Source: JAICJR01 sp963848495
GTDB lineage: Bacteria; Actinomycetota; Thermoleophilia; Solirubrobacterales; Thermoleophilaceae
Length of the DNA stretch: 64,000 bases
Direction: 5' to 3'
Assembly: GCA_963848495.1 (NCBI GenBank)
Contig: CAWKDV010000002.1
Span: 868,001 to 932,000 of the forward strand
Each line of letters opens with the position of its first letter. The stretch's first letter is position 1. Positions 42,360 through 52,025 of this stretch are shown in pieces. The notes under the pieces are model-generated. The model was given only the letters and a program-made list of their open reading frames with translations. It had not been told where the DNA came from and searched no databases. The position numbers and the translations under genes were made by a program.

Positions 42360-43521
42360 CCCCCTGAAGCTCGGCTACGACGTCGACGACAACGCCGCCC
42401 GCTTCTCCAACTACTTCCATGTGCTGCGCGAGCTGGTGCACCGGCACGCAGGCTGGCTTGCGCTCGAGCCGAGCTTCGAGCGCAAGTACATGCTCGGCGA
42501 CCATCTGCACGACGACGCCCGCGCGGTCTCGAAGATCAAGCGCCGCCTGTACGAGCTGCGCCACCCCAGCGATTACCCGGGGGCCCCCGGCGAGGAGCTG
42601 GTCGAGCTGCTCGATCGCATGGCCGCGGCGGCGTCTCCGGACGCCTACACGCAGATCGCCTACGGGGAGGTCAAGCCCTCGCTGGTCGCCGCCATCGAGC
42701 GCCACATCCGGGAGCTCGATCCGATCACGGACGAGCCATCGCTGCGCCTCCTCTGCCAGATACTGAAGCGCCAGCGCCGCCACCTCCAGGAGCTGGGGGT
42801 CACCGCCGGCGGCCGCTGGCTGGACGATCTCGGCTCGCTGTCGATCGATCTCAAGGGCGCGCCGCGCGAGCTCACCGTGATGGAGCCGCTCCGCGAGCCG
42901 GCCCGCGACGACTACGTCGAGGTCACCGAGGACGGCGACCCCTACCTGGTCGACGCGCTGTACGTGAACGGCGAGGAGAACCACGTGCCGGTCGAGCCCG
43001 AGGAGCAGAAGCACTTCTTCCACGGGCTGATGGACGCGGAGCTGTCGGCCGCCGAGCTGATGGCGCGCAACATGCACGAGCATCCCGAGATGCCGTGGGA
43101 GTTCCAGGTGGACATGGCGCGCCAGACCTGGGACGAGCTCCGGCACGCGCGTGTCCACGACGTGCTGATGCAGACGGAGCTCGACTGCCGCTGGGGCGAC
43201 TACCCGGTGGGCTTCTCCTACTTCAAGTCGATCTACGCCTATGACCTCCTCGGCAGGCTGGCGCTCTTCAACGGCACCAGCGAGCAGCGGGCGATGTGGC
43301 GACACTCGCACCGCCGCAAGGTGCTGGTCGACCGCGGTCAGGCCCAGGTGGCGAAGGTGTTCGACTACCTGCTGGCCGACGAGGTGCCGCACGTCCACAA
43401 CGGCACCCGCTGGGGCTCGTGGCTCCTGGGCGGCGACGAGGCGGCCTACCGCGCGAAGGTGCGCGAGCTCAGAGAGGGCCTGGATCCGACGGGGCAGCCC
43501 GCCACAGCCCCTTCGAGCTAG
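42346..43521 (+). CDS. Ferritin-like DUF455 protein
   Basis: 391 residues, GTG 42346. The C-terminal half (about 205-370) is a ferritin-like four-helix bundle with metal-ligand patterns 'DAELSAAELMARNMHEHPE' and 'ARQTWDELRHARVHD' (ExxH type). The N-terminal half is helical and not assigned. DUF455 members are predicted di-iron or similar oxygenases or hydroxylases. Coupling to the ATP-grasp gene suggests that one protein makes and the other oxidises a common product. Confidence 0.85.
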   Translation: MAAPDPLKLGYDVDDNAARFSNYFHVLRELVHRHAGWLALEPSFERKYMLGDHLHDDARAVSKIKRRLYELRHPSDYPGAPGEELVELLDRMAAAASPDAYTQIAYGEVKPSLVAAIERHIRELDPITDEPSLRLLCQILKRQRRHLQELGVTAGGRWLDDLGSLSIDLKGAPRELTVMEPLREPARDDYVEVTEDGDPYLVDALYVNGEENHVPVEPEEQKHFFHGLMDAELSAAELMARNMHEHPEMPWEFQVDMARQTWDELRHARVHDVLMQTELDCRWGDYPVGFSYFKSIYAYDLLGRLALFNGTSEQRAMWRHSHRRKVLVDRGQAQVAKVFDYLLADEVPHVHNGTRWGSWLLGGDEAAYRAKVRELREGLDPTGQPATAPSS

Positions 43522-43585
43522 CCCCACCGGCGACACACAGGGGTGCCGTATCGACGCATGGATGCTGGCGGGCGATCATGCACCC

Positions 43586-44074
43586 ATGACCACTCTCCTC
43601 TTCACCTCGAGCCATGACAGGCACTGGGACGCTCAGGTCGCCCTCCGCCGGCCCGATCTCGTGGTCGAGGAGAGCGATCGCCTCGAGCGCATGGCCCAGC
43701 GCTACTGGGAGCTCAGCTCGACCGAGTACGGCCCGATCGGCGCCACTCCGACGGACCGCATCCGCGTCCTGCGCCACCTGATCAACGAGGCCACGCAGCA
43801 GCCCGCCGCCGAGACCGACCCCGTCCGCGAGGCGCAGCGCGAGCTGGCCGAGCAGCTCGGCGGCGGCGACTGGACCGCCGCCCAGGCGGCCCAGCTTGCG
43901 GCCCTGATCGACACCCACCCGGGCGCCAGCCCCACGATCGCCCAGATCGACGACGGCACCCTGCTCGTGGGCTTCGGCCCCCGGCGCCGCGGCGGCGTGT
44001 TCGGCATCGACCGCCTTGGCCGGGCGGCGTGGACAGAGCTGGACGCGGCCGGCGCGAGCGCGCTCGCGGCCTAG
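43586..44074 (+). CDS. Hypothetical protein
   Basis: 162 residues from ATG 43586; an earlier ATG at 43562 would add eight residues. The helical N-terminal half contains 'IRVLRHLINEATQQP', and the C-terminal part is beta-rich ('TIAQIDDGTLLVGFGPRRRG', 'GVFGIDRLGR'). No motif recognised. It converges on the acidic protein gene with a 3-base gap. Confidence 0.6.
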   Translation: MTTLLFTSSHDRHWDAQVALRRPDLVVEESDRLERMAQRYWELSSTEYGPIGATPTDRIRVLRHLINEATQQPAAETDPVREAQRELAEQLGGGDWTAAQAAQLAALIDTHPGASPTIAQIDDGTLLVGFGPRRRGGVFGIDRLGRAAWTELDAAGASALAA

Positions 44075-44077
44075 CGC

Positions 44078-44437
44078 CTACTCCTCGTCCTCGACCTCTT
44101 CGACGTAGTCGAGCTCGGGCTCGTCGTCCTCGTCGTCGTCGACCTCCTCGTCGAGGCCGAGGTCGATGTCGTCGTGCCCGGCGCGCGGCGTGCGGCCGTC
44201 CCCGCCGTGGTAGGTCGACTGGAACTTCTCGAGCATCTCGTCGCGGGCCGCCTCGTCGAGGGGGAGCTCATCGGTCACGAGAATCCAGTCGGCCCCCTCG
44301 AACTCCTCCATGTTGAAGATCTCGGAGTCCATGGAGGGAGAGTCGTCGACGACGATCATCACCTCGGTCTGGGGATTGAAGTAGGTGCCCGGACGGATGA
44401 TGAGCTCGTCCAACTCGTAGCGGCGGCCCTTTGGCAT
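44078..44437 (-). CDS. Acidic-tailed hypothetical protein
   Basis: 119 residues, ATG 44437. The ordered N-terminal part (1-75) includes 'RYELDELIIRPGTYFNPQTE' and 'MIVVDDSPSMDSEIFN'. The last 30 residues are almost only Asp/Glu. Such tails often mediate binding to basic proteins. Longer upstream frame lacks a start signal. Function unknown. Confidence 0.7.
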   Translation of the reverse strand: MPKGRRYELDELIIRPGTYFNPQTEVMIVVDDSPSMDSEIFNMEEFEGADWILVTDELPLDEAARDEMLEKFQSTYHGGDGRTPRAGHDDIDLGLDEEVDDDEDDEPELDYVEEVEDEE

Positions 44438-44468
44438 GCGCGTATCTATACCCGATCGGCGCGCTCGG

Positions 44469-44897
44469 CTACGTGCCGATCTCGCGCAGTTGCCGCTCGA
44501 CCTCCGCCTCGACGTCCAGCGGGGGCTCGCCGCGCCGCGCACGGCGCTCGTTGCGCGCGATCACGAGCTGCCTCACCTCGTCGCGGAGCGCGTCGTCGAC
44601 AGCGGGCGCGGTGCCGCCCATCAGGGCCGCCACCTCGGCGTCGACGTCGAGGGGCGGCTCCCCGCGCGCCTCGCGCCGCGCCGACTTGGCCTCCACGAGC
44701 TGGCGGATCTCCTCCTCGGCCTCCCGCTGCGCAGCCGGGCTGCCGGCGCTCGGGCCGGGGTCGGGCTCGCGGTCGAGCGAGAACGCGCCACGACCGACCT
44801 GGTCGTACAGCCGTCCGCTGCCCACGAAGGACACGACGGCGGCGACGATCCCCAGGATCGACACCACGATCACCACGATTGCCAGGCCGCTGTCCAC
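44469..44897 (-). CDS. Membrane-anchored protein with internal duplication
   Basis: 142 residues, GTG 44897. N-terminal membrane helix at 5-26. The cytoplasmic part carries two copies of a roughly 45-residue unit, each ending R(R/E)ARRGEPPLDV-like: 'ARREARGEPPLDVDAEV' and 'ERRARRGEPPLDVEAEV'. It is Glu/Arg-rich and helical. Divergent from a 45-residue membrane protein. Function unknown. Confidence 0.7.
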   Translation of the reverse strand: MDSGLAIVVIVVSILGIVAAVVSFVGSGRLYDQVGRGAFSLDREPDPGPSAGSPAAQREAEEEIRQLVEAKSARREARGEPPLDVDAEVAALMGGTAPAVDDALRDEVRQLVIARNERRARRGEPPLDVEAEVERQLREIGT

Positions 44898-44918
44898 CTG
44901 GCCGTACAGTTTGGCCCC

Positions 44919-45056
44919 ATGTGGCGACGCCTACGCCGTCGTTCGTTTGCGCCCAGCCGGCCCGCCCTCTATCCGGACCAGATCGGCCTTGCGCTGCTCT
45001 GCCTTGCCGCAATCGCGGGCGGCATATACCTCGTTGTGCGCGTGCTGTCGGGCTGA
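44919..45056 (+). CDS. 45-residue single-pass membrane protein
   Basis: ATG 44919; product has a basic N-terminus 'WRRLRRRSFAPSRPALY' and one helix (about 22-42) ending 'VVRVLSG'. Positive-inside topology, N-terminus in the cytoplasm. It lies 21 bases from the divergent 142-residue protein, and the pair may share a promoter region. Short but with clear membrane-protein design. Confidence 0.6.
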   Translation: MWRRLRRRSFAPSRPALYPDQIGLALLCLAAIAGGIYLVVRVLSG

Positions 45057-45077
45057 GGCAATTCGCACGTACCGTGC

Positions 45078-45093
45078 TTGACCAGGCGGTCAA
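45078..45093. promoter_or_regulatory. Palindromic operator TTGACCAGGCGGTCAA
   Basis: Perfect 6-base arms TTGACC/GGTCAA around a 4-base centre, 65 bases before the acyl-CoA dehydrogenase start. This is the form expected of TetR-family operators that control fatty-acid breakdown in actinobacteria. The regulator is not in the window. TTGACC also resembles a -35 box, so the site may overlap the promoter. Confidence 0.55.
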
Positions 45094-45157
45094 TGGGGTA
45101 CTCTTGGGGGAGTCGTTGACTGACGAATCAATCGGCGGGAAAACAAGGAGCTTTCAA

Positions 45158-46333
45158 GTGGTCGATTTCACACTCACAGACGAGCAGAAGGACATGCGGG
45201 GGATGGCGCATGACTTCGCTGAGAAGGAAATCCGACCCGTCGCCTGGGACTACGACAAGGAAGGCACCTGGCCTCAGGAGATCATCGAGAAGGCGTGGGA
45301 GGTGGGCCTCATGAACACCCACCTGCCCGAGGAGTACGGCGGCCCGGGTCTCGACTACCTGACCGGGGTGATGATCGAGGAGGAGATGGGCTGGGGCTGC
45401 TCGGGCATCGGCACGAGCCTCTCCTGTAACGGCCTGGCCACCGCGCCGATCCAGATCGGCGGCTCGGAGGAGGTCAAGAAGAAGTACCTCGGCATGCTGT
45501 CCGAGGCGCCCAAGCTGGCCTCGTTCTGCCTCACCGAGCCGGACGCCGGCTCTGACGTCTCCGGCATGCGCACCACCGCCGTGAAGAAGGGCAACCAGTG
45601 GGTGATCAACGGCAGCAAGTGCTTCATCACCAACGGCGGCTACGCGGACTACTACACGGTCTACGCTAAGACCGATAAGGAGGCCGGCCACCGCGGCATC
45701 AGCGCCTTCGTCGTGGACCGCCATCTCGACGGCGTGACCGTCGACAAGAAGGAGGACAAGCTCGGCCAGCGCGCCTCCAACACCGCCACGATCTCCTTCA
45801 ACGACGTGGCGATCCCCGAGGGGAACCTGCTCGCCGAGGAGAACAAGGGCTTCAAGCTGGCGATGATGACCCTCGACCGCACGCGCCCCGGCGTGGCGGC
45901 GATGGCCGTCGGCATCGGACGCGCCGCGTTCGAGTTCGCCCGCGACTACTCCAAGGAGCGCGTCCAGTTCGGCGTGCCGATCGCCATGCACCAGGCGATC
46001 CAGTTCATGATCGCCGACATGGCCACCAAGCTCGAGGCGGCCCGCCTGCTCACCTGGCAGTCGGCCTCGCTGCTCGACCAGGGCAAGCGCAACACGCTGG
46101 CCAGCTCGCACGCCAAGCGCTTCGCCGCCGACTCGGCGATGGAGATCACCGTCGACGCAGTGCAGGTCTACGGCGGCTACGGCTTCATCAAGGACTACCC
46201 GGTCGAGAAGCTGATGCGCGACGCGAAGATCATGCAGCTCTACGAGGGCACGTCGCAGATCCAGCGCCTCGTGATCGCGCGCGAGGTCCTCATGCCGCGC
46301 CGCGTCGAGGAGCCGGCGAAGGCCACCGCCTGA
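45158..46333 (+). CDS. Acyl-CoA dehydrogenase
   Basis: 391 residues, GTG 45158 with AAGGAG 8 bases upstream. FAD enzyme for the first step of beta-oxidation. 'FCLTEPDAGSDVSGMRTTAV' (acyl/FAD site), 'NGSKCFITNGGYADYYTVYA', 'RVQFGVPIAMHQAIQFMIAD' and 'MQLYEGTSQIQRLVIAREVL' (catalytic Glu in YEGTSQ) are diagnostic, the last placing it with medium-chain (MCAD-type) enzymes. Probably regulated through the palindrome upstream; terminated by the hairpin at 46357. Confidence 0.96.
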   Translation: MVDFTLTDEQKDMRGMAHDFAEKEIRPVAWDYDKEGTWPQEIIEKAWEVGLMNTHLPEEYGGPGLDYLTGVMIEEEMGWGCSGIGTSLSCNGLATAPIQIGGSEEVKKKYLGMLSEAPKLASFCLTEPDAGSDVSGMRTTAVKKGNQWVINGSKCFITNGGYADYYTVYAKTDKEAGHRGISAFVVDRHLDGVTVDKKEDKLGQRASNTATISFNDVAIPEGNLLAEENKGFKLAMMTLDRTRPGVAAMAVGIGRAAFEFARDYSKERVQFGVPIAMHQAIQFMIADMATKLEAARLLTWQSASLLDQGKRNTLASSHAKRFAADSAMEITVDAVQVYGGYGFIKDYPVEKLMRDAKIMQLYEGTSQIQRLVIAREVLMPRRVEEPAKATA

Positions 46334-46356
46334 CAAAGATCTCGGGCAACCGAGTC

Positions 46357-46390
46357 GAAGAGGGGCGTCCGCGGGAGGGCGCCCCTCTTC
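46357..46390. terminator. Strong bidirectional stem-loop terminator
   Basis: Perfect 11-bp stem GAAGAGGGGCG (46357-46367) / CGCCCCTCTTC (46380-46390) with a 12-base loop, followed by ATTTGATC. It lies 23 bases after the dehydrogenase stop and just before the stop of the convergent gene at 46397. Confidence 0.85.
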
Positions 46391-46396
46391 ATTTGA

Positions 46397-47113
46397 TCAG
46401 CGCTTCGTGAACGTCACCGTGACCGTGCGGGTCACGTCATCGGTGGACGACGGCGAGTCGGGGTCCGCCTGAAAGGTCTTGCGGGTGTGGCTCGTGCCCG
46501 TCAGCGTCACCGAGCGCCGCCGGAAGAACGACCGCGCGCTCGGCATCTTCACGAGCAGCTCCGGCGTCTTCTGGCCGAAGAAGTCCACGTCGCCGAACCC
46601 GATCACGGTGCCCACCTGGCAGTTGGTCCGGCTGAAGTCGTCCGTGAACAGGTTGAACTTGAGCCGGGCGGCGTCGAGGCCCTCCAGGTAGAGGCGCGGC
46701 CGCCGCAGCTGCGCGGTGCCGCAGTGGGACTTGTCGATCGGGTCACAGGTGTTGTCCGGCGTGGAGTTCGCCGGGGCGGTGTTGTCGACTGTCGTGATCG
46801 AGCCCGCGGCCGGCTGCGGTGGCAGGAAGGTGGGCTGGTGGAACTGCCCGGTGGTGAGGCCCACCAGCAGCCAGGCATGGTCGCCGCGCTGCCTCGTGAC
46901 CAGCACGTGGATCGACTTCGTGTTGTGGAAGCTCACCGTCACGCTGCCGTCCCCCGTCGTCCCGCAGATGCTCGGCGTGGTGATCGACCAGTTGTCCACG
47001 AACTGCCCGCTGATAGTCACGCGGTGGGTCCAGGGGAAGCGGGCGTCGGCACTTCCGGCGGTGCCGCCCGCCGCGACCGTTGCAAGCAGGACTACGACCA
47101 GCACCCGCTTCAC
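46397..47113 (-). CDS. Secreted protein of unknown function
   Basis: 238 residues, GTG or ATG start at 47113, signal peptide about 1-24 ('GGTAGSADA'). Mature protein is beta-rich with four Cys ('SICGTTGDGS', 'NTCDPIDKSHCG', 'RTNCQVG'), and a C-terminal half 'GDVDFFGQKTPELLVKM' and 'SVTLTGTSHTRKTF'. No family recognised. It probably belongs to the same broad class of exported beta proteins as the 20536-21054 product. Confidence 0.75.
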   Translation of the reverse strand: MKRVLVVVLLATVAAGGTAGSADARFPWTHRVTISGQFVDNWSITTPSICGTTGDGSVTVSFHNTKSIHVLVTRQRGDHAWLLVGLTTGQFHQPTFLPPQPAAGSITTVDNTAPANSTPDNTCDPIDKSHCGTAQLRRPRLYLEGLDAARLKFNLFTDDFSRTNCQVGTVIGFGDVDFFGQKTPELLVKMPSARSFFRRRSVTLTGTSHTRKTFQADPDSPSSTDDVTRTVTVTFTKR

Positions 47114-47157
47114 GCGGCGACTCTCTCACACTCGGGTGGCCCTGTCAGGATCCCGGC

Positions 47158-47622
47158 ATGGCGCAGCCCGGCAAGTCGCGCAAAGACGCCACCCAGGAGG
47201 CCGTCAGGCGCACGAGCCAGATCGCGGACCCGCGTGAGGCCGCCCGCGCCGCCGGCGGGCGCGCGCCCGGCCCGGCCGAGCCGTTCAGCGGCGGCCTGCG
47301 GCGCGAAGTGCTGCCGCTGCTCGTGCTCCACTACATCTCCCAGCAGCCCTCCTACGGCAACCAGCTCATGGAGCGCATCTCCGAGGTCACCGCCGGGGTG
47401 CTGCTCGTCAACCCCAACACGATGTACCCGCTGCTGCGCCAGCTCGAGGCGCGCGGGCTGATCGACGGCAAGTGGGAGCACCCTGAGCGGCGCAGCCGCC
47501 GCTACTACGCGATCACGCAGGCCGGTCAGGAGGAGTATGCGCGGCTGCGCGTGGACGTGCGGCCGTTCCTCAAGTCGCTGGCGCGCTCGATCGAGGAGAT
47601 CGTCGGCGAGGTCTACGGCTGA
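47158..47622 (+). CDS. PadR-family transcriptional regulator
   Basis: 154 residues, ATG 47158. N-terminal 45 residues are disordered and polar. Winged-helix region: 'LLVLHYISQQPSYGNQLMER', 'LVNPNTMYPLLRQLEARGLI' and 'RSRRYYAITQAGQEEYARLR' are classic PadR pieces. It shares a base with the start of the SRPBCC gene and heads the operon with the 3-hydroxyacyl-CoA dehydrogenase genes, so it may regulate that operon. Confidence 0.92.
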   Translation: MAQPGKSRKDATQEAVRRTSQIADPREAARAAGGRAPGPAEPFSGGLRREVLPLLVLHYISQQPSYGNQLMERISEVTAGVLLVNPNTMYPLLRQLEARGLIDGKWEHPERRSRRYYAITQAGQEEYARLRVDVRPFLKSLARSIEEIVGEVYG

Positions 47623-48101
47623 TGCCGCTCGTGCGCGAGTCGAGGATCGTGCCGCTGCCTGTCGACGCCGCGGCGCGCCTCTGGACCGACGTGGAGCGCT
47701 GGCCGACGTTCATCGAGGGCTTCGCCCACGTGATCGACAAGGACCCGGACTGGCCGGCGGCGGGCACCAAGCTGGTCTGGGAGTCGGTGCCCGGCGGGCG
47801 GGGGCGCGTGACCGAGCGGATGATCACCTGGGTGCCGCCGAACGACGGCCCGGGGAAGCTGGCGGGGCAGGTCTTCGAGGAGTCCCTGACGGGCACCCAG
47901 ACGATCACCTTCGAGCCGGCCGAGGGCGGCACGCGGACGACGATGGAGCTCCGCTACGAGCTCCAGCCCACCACCTTCTCGCGGCAGGGCGTGATCGGGA
48001 AGGTCGCGGACGTGCTGTTCATCCGGCGGGCGCTGTCGGACTCCCTTGCGCGCACTTTGCGGCGCTTCGCCACGGAGGCGGGCGAAGAGCACTCGCTGTA
48101 G
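47622..48101 (+). CDS. SRPBCC (START-like) family protein
   Basis: 159 residues, ATG 47622 overlapping the PadR TGA. N-terminal 'SRIVPLPVDAAARLWTDVER' and 'PTFIEGFAHV' are typical of polyketide-cyclase/dehydrase-like SRPBCC domains, with a long C-terminal helix. Likely binds a hydrophobic ligand; its operon with a lipid enzyme fits this. Ligand unknown. Confidence 0.85.
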   Translation: MPLVRESRIVPLPVDAAARLWTDVERWPTFIEGFAHVIDKDPDWPAAGTKLVWESVPGGRGRVTERMITWVPPNDGPGKLAGQVFEESLTGTQTITFEPAEGGTRTTMELRYELQPTTFSRQGVIGKVADVLFIRRALSDSLARTLRRFATEAGEEHSL

Positions 48102-48132
48102 CCTGGACGGCCGCCGTCGACCCGGAGGACCG

Positions 48133-48991
48133 ATGTACGTATTCAAAGCCGCCGTCGTGGGGGCCGGCACGATGGGGGGCGAGATCGCGCAGACGATCGC
48201 CTCGGCCGGCCTTCCCGTGGTACTCAAGGATGTCGAGCAGCGCTTCGTGGACCAGGGCCTCGAGAAGGCCCGACAGGTCACCCAGGGCCAGCTCGCCGGT
48301 CTCGTCGAGAAGGAGAAGATCACCCAGGAGGACGCCGACAGCCAGCTCGAGGAGGTGGTCGGCCGCATCACCGGCACCACCGTGTACGAGGGCTTCGGCG
48401 ACGCCGACTTCGTGATCGAGGCGGTGCCCGAGCGCATGCCGATCAAGCAGGCCGTGTTCGCCGAGCTCGACGCGGTCACGCCCGGCCACGCGGTCCTCGC
48501 CTCGAACACCTCCTCGCTGTCCATCACCGAGATGGGCGAGGCCACCAGCCGCCCCGACCGGGTCGTCGGCTTCCACTTCTTCTACCCGGCCTCGGTCATG
48601 CGGCTGATCGAGGTGATCGAGGGCGACGAGACGTCCGAGGAGACCGTCCAGGCCGCGATGAACTTCGCGCAGCAGATCCGCAAGCAGCCGATCCGCTGTG
48701 GCGAGGTGCCCGGCTTCGTGGTCAACCGCATCCTCAACTCGGCCGTGTCGGAGATCTGGCGCGGGCAGGAGGAGGAGGGGATCGACGTGAAGGAGGTCGA
48801 CCGGGTGGTCTCCGAGTCGGGAGCCGCGCCGATGGGGCCGTTCTTCCTGGGCGATCTGCTCGGCCTCGACACCGTCCTGCACGTGGCCGAGCACCTGCAG
48901 GAGAGCTACGGCGACCGCTTCTACGTCCACCGGCAGATGAAGGAGCTGGTGGAGGCCGGCAACCTCGGCCAGAAGACCGGGAAGGGGTTCT

Positions 48992-49005
<14 letters not shown>
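48133..49005 (+). CDS. 3-hydroxyacyl-CoA dehydrogenase
   Basis: 290 residues, ATG 48133 (GGAGGACCG upstream). Rossmann start 'AAVVGAGTMGGEIAQTIASA', 'DFVIEAVPERMPIKQAVF', 'NTSSLSITEMGEATSRPDRV', catalytic His in 'VGFHFFYPA', and the C-terminal domain closing 'LGQKTGKGFYEHG'. Oxidises 3-hydroxyacyl-CoA with NAD. The following gene, overlapping by 14 bases, supplies a second C-terminal domain and a hydratase. Confidence 0.95.
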
Positions 49006-50089
<1,084 letters not shown>

Positions 50090-50092
50090 CAG

Positions 50093-50854
50093 GTGACGGT
50101 TGAGAGCTCGCAGGCCGTCGGCCGGGTCGCTGAGCTCCTCGCCGGCTCCGAGCGGGCGGTCGTGCTCACCGGGGCCGGCGTCTCCGTCCCGTCGGGCATC
50201 CCCGACTTCCGCACGCCCGGCACGGGCCTGTGGGAGAACGTCGACCCGATGGCGGTGGCGCACATCGACGCCTTCCGGCGCGATCCGGACCAGTTCTGGC
50301 GCTTCTACGGCGACCGCTTCGCCACGCTCGAGGACAAGCGGCCGAATCCGGCCCACGAGGCGATCGCGGAGCTCGAGCGCCGCGGCCTGATCCGCGGGGT
50401 GATCACCCAGAACATCGACCGCCTGCACCGCAGGGCGGGCTCGGAGCGGATCGTCGAGGTGCACGGCACGATCGAGTGGAGCGTCTGCCTGACCTGCCAC
50501 CGGCGGCTGTCGATCGACGACGTGCTGGCGCAGCTCCGGGCGGGCGCCGGGACGCCGCTCTGCGAGGTCTGCCACGAGGCGCTCAAGCCGGACGTGGTGC
50601 TGTTCGGCGAGCTGCTGCCCGAGGAGGCGATGTCCGAGGCGCACGCCCTCGCAGGCGAGGCCGACCTGATGATCGTCGTCGGCTCGTCGCTCGAGGTCTA
50701 CCCGGTGGCCTCGCTGCCGGGCGTGACGCTCGACGCCGGCGGGCGCCTCGCGATCGTCACCCAGGGCAGGACGCAGTACGACAGCGTGGCGGACGTGAAG
50801 CTGTCCGGCGATGTGGTGGCGGAGCTGTCCGCCGTGCTCGCGGCCCTGCCCTGA
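50093..50854 (+). CDS. cobB: NAD-dependent protein deacetylase (sirtuin)
   Basis: 253 residues, GTG 50093. 'LTGAGVSVPSGIPDFRTP' (NAD site), 'TQNIDRLHRRAG' and 'EVHGTIEW' (catalytic His), zinc Cys pairs 'CLTCH' and 'CEVCH', then 'PDVVLFGELLPEE' and 'VVGSSLEVYPVASLP'. Complete Sir2 enzyme. It may control acyl-CoA enzymes by deacetylation, which fits the operon with beta-oxidation genes. Confidence 0.96.
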   Translation: MTVESSQAVGRVAELLAGSERAVVLTGAGVSVPSGIPDFRTPGTGLWENVDPMAVAHIDAFRRDPDQFWRFYGDRFATLEDKRPNPAHEAIAELERRGLIRGVITQNIDRLHRRAGSERIVEVHGTIEWSVCLTCHRRLSIDDVLAQLRAGAGTPLCEVCHEALKPDVVLFGELLPEEAMSEAHALAGEADLMIVVGSSLEVYPVASLPGVTLDAGGRLAIVTQGRTQYDSVADVKLSGDVVAELSAVLAALP

Positions 50855-51384
50855 TGGGGCGCGTCCAGCTCTACATCGCCCAGAGCCTCGACGGGTTCAT
50901 CGCCGACGCAGACGGCGGCGTCGAGTGGCTGGAGGCCTTCAACGTCGAGGGCGAGGACCACGGCTACGCCGCCTTCCTCTCCGACGTCGCCGCCGTGGTG
51001 ATTGGCGCGAACACCTACGCGCAGGCGATGTCGTGGGACATCCCCTGGCCCTACCGGGGTCTGCCGAGCTGGGTGCTGACCCACCGCGACCTGCCGCTGC
51101 CCCACGCGGCCGACGTTCGCCTCACCCAGGGCTCGGTCGCCGCCGTGGTCGAGGAGATCAAGCGCGAGACCAGCGGCAACATCTGGCTGGTGGGCGGCGC
51201 CGACCTCGTCAGGCAGTTCCTCGAGGTCGGGCTGATCCACGAGTTGACGCTGTTCATCGCTCCGGTTCTGCTCGGTGCGGGCATCCCGCTGTTCGGGGGC
51301 GCGCCGCCCTCCACGGCGCGGCTGACGGGCACGCGCGAGTGGGGGACGGGCCTCGTCGAGCTGCGCTATCAGCTCGGCGGATGA
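50854..51384 (+). CDS. Dihydrofolate reductase-like (RibD C-terminal) protein
   Basis: 176 residues, ATG 50854 sharing a base with the cobB stop. 'VQLYIAQSLDGFIADADGGV', 'VIGANTYAQAM' and 'NIWLVGGADLVRQFLEVGLI' are the usual DHFR/RibD_C pieces. Small stand-alone NADPH reductases of this type have varied or unknown substrates. Confidence 0.9.
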   Translation: MGRVQLYIAQSLDGFIADADGGVEWLEAFNVEGEDHGYAAFLSDVAAVVIGANTYAQAMSWDIPWPYRGLPSWVLTHRDLPLPHAADVRLTQGSVAAVVEEIKRETSGNIWLVGGADLVRQFLEVGLIHELTLFIAPVLLGAGIPLFGGAPPSTARLTGTREWGTGLVELRYQLGG

Positions 51385-52025
51385 GGGCGATCAGAAGGCT
51401 GCTTCGCCGCCGCGGCCGGGACCGGCCGCCGGGGCCGGCGGCGCCCGCGGGCACCTCCGTCACCGTCTGGATCCGCGGCCTGGGCCGTACCGCCGGCACC
51501 GTGGCCGCCACCACCGATCGCAGCGCCGTGATCGTGCTGGCGGTCGACCCGCGCTTCGGCGACGAGACGCTCGACGCGGCCGAGGCAGTGGTCGAGCACA
51601 CCGGACCGCGCGGCGTCTATCGCCAGCCGGGCAGCGTTCGGTTTGCGGCAGGCGGCAGCGTGAGCTTCACGCCCTCCGGCGAGCCGGCCCGGGAACAGCG
51701 GCGCGACTTCTTCCGCCTCACCGTCGACCTGACGGTTAGCGCCACGCTCGGGAGCGGCGAGACGGAGGTCGAGCTGCACGTGGTCAACCTGAGCGCGAAC
51801 GGCCTGCTGGTTGACAGCCCGCTCGCCGATGCCGGCACGCTTTGGCTCTCGATACCGATCGCCGGCGGCATGCCGCCGATCCAGCCGCGAGGAGCGGTCG
51901 TGCGGGACGCGGAGGGAGGCACGCAGGGAGTCCGCTTCGACTACATCAGCGACGAGGATCAGGAGAGGCTCGTACGCTTCGTGATGCGCGAGCAGGTCCG
52001 GATGCGGCGAGAGGGGCGGTTGTGA
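51381..52025 (+). CDS. PilZ-domain protein (c-di-GMP effector)
   Basis: 214 residues, ATG 51381 overlapping the previous TGA. Very basic first 20 residues. A YcgR-like N-terminal beta domain (about 25-100) precedes a PilZ domain with 'REQRRDFFRL' (RxxxR-type) and 'VVNLSANGLLV' (N/DxSxxG) for c-di-GMP binding. Coupled by GTGA to the haemoglobin gene. It indicates c-di-GMP signalling in this organism. Confidence 0.88.
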   Translation: MRAIRRLLRRRGRDRPPGPAAPAGTSVTVWIRGLGRTAGTVAATTDRSAVIVLAVDPRFGDETLDAAEAVVEHTGPRGVYRQPGSVRFAAGGSVSFTPSGEPAREQRRDFFRLTVDLTVSATLGSGETEVELHVVNLSANGLLVDSPLADAGTLWLSIPIAGGMPPIQPRGAVVRDAEGGTQGVRFDYISDEDQERLVRFVMREQVRMRREGRL

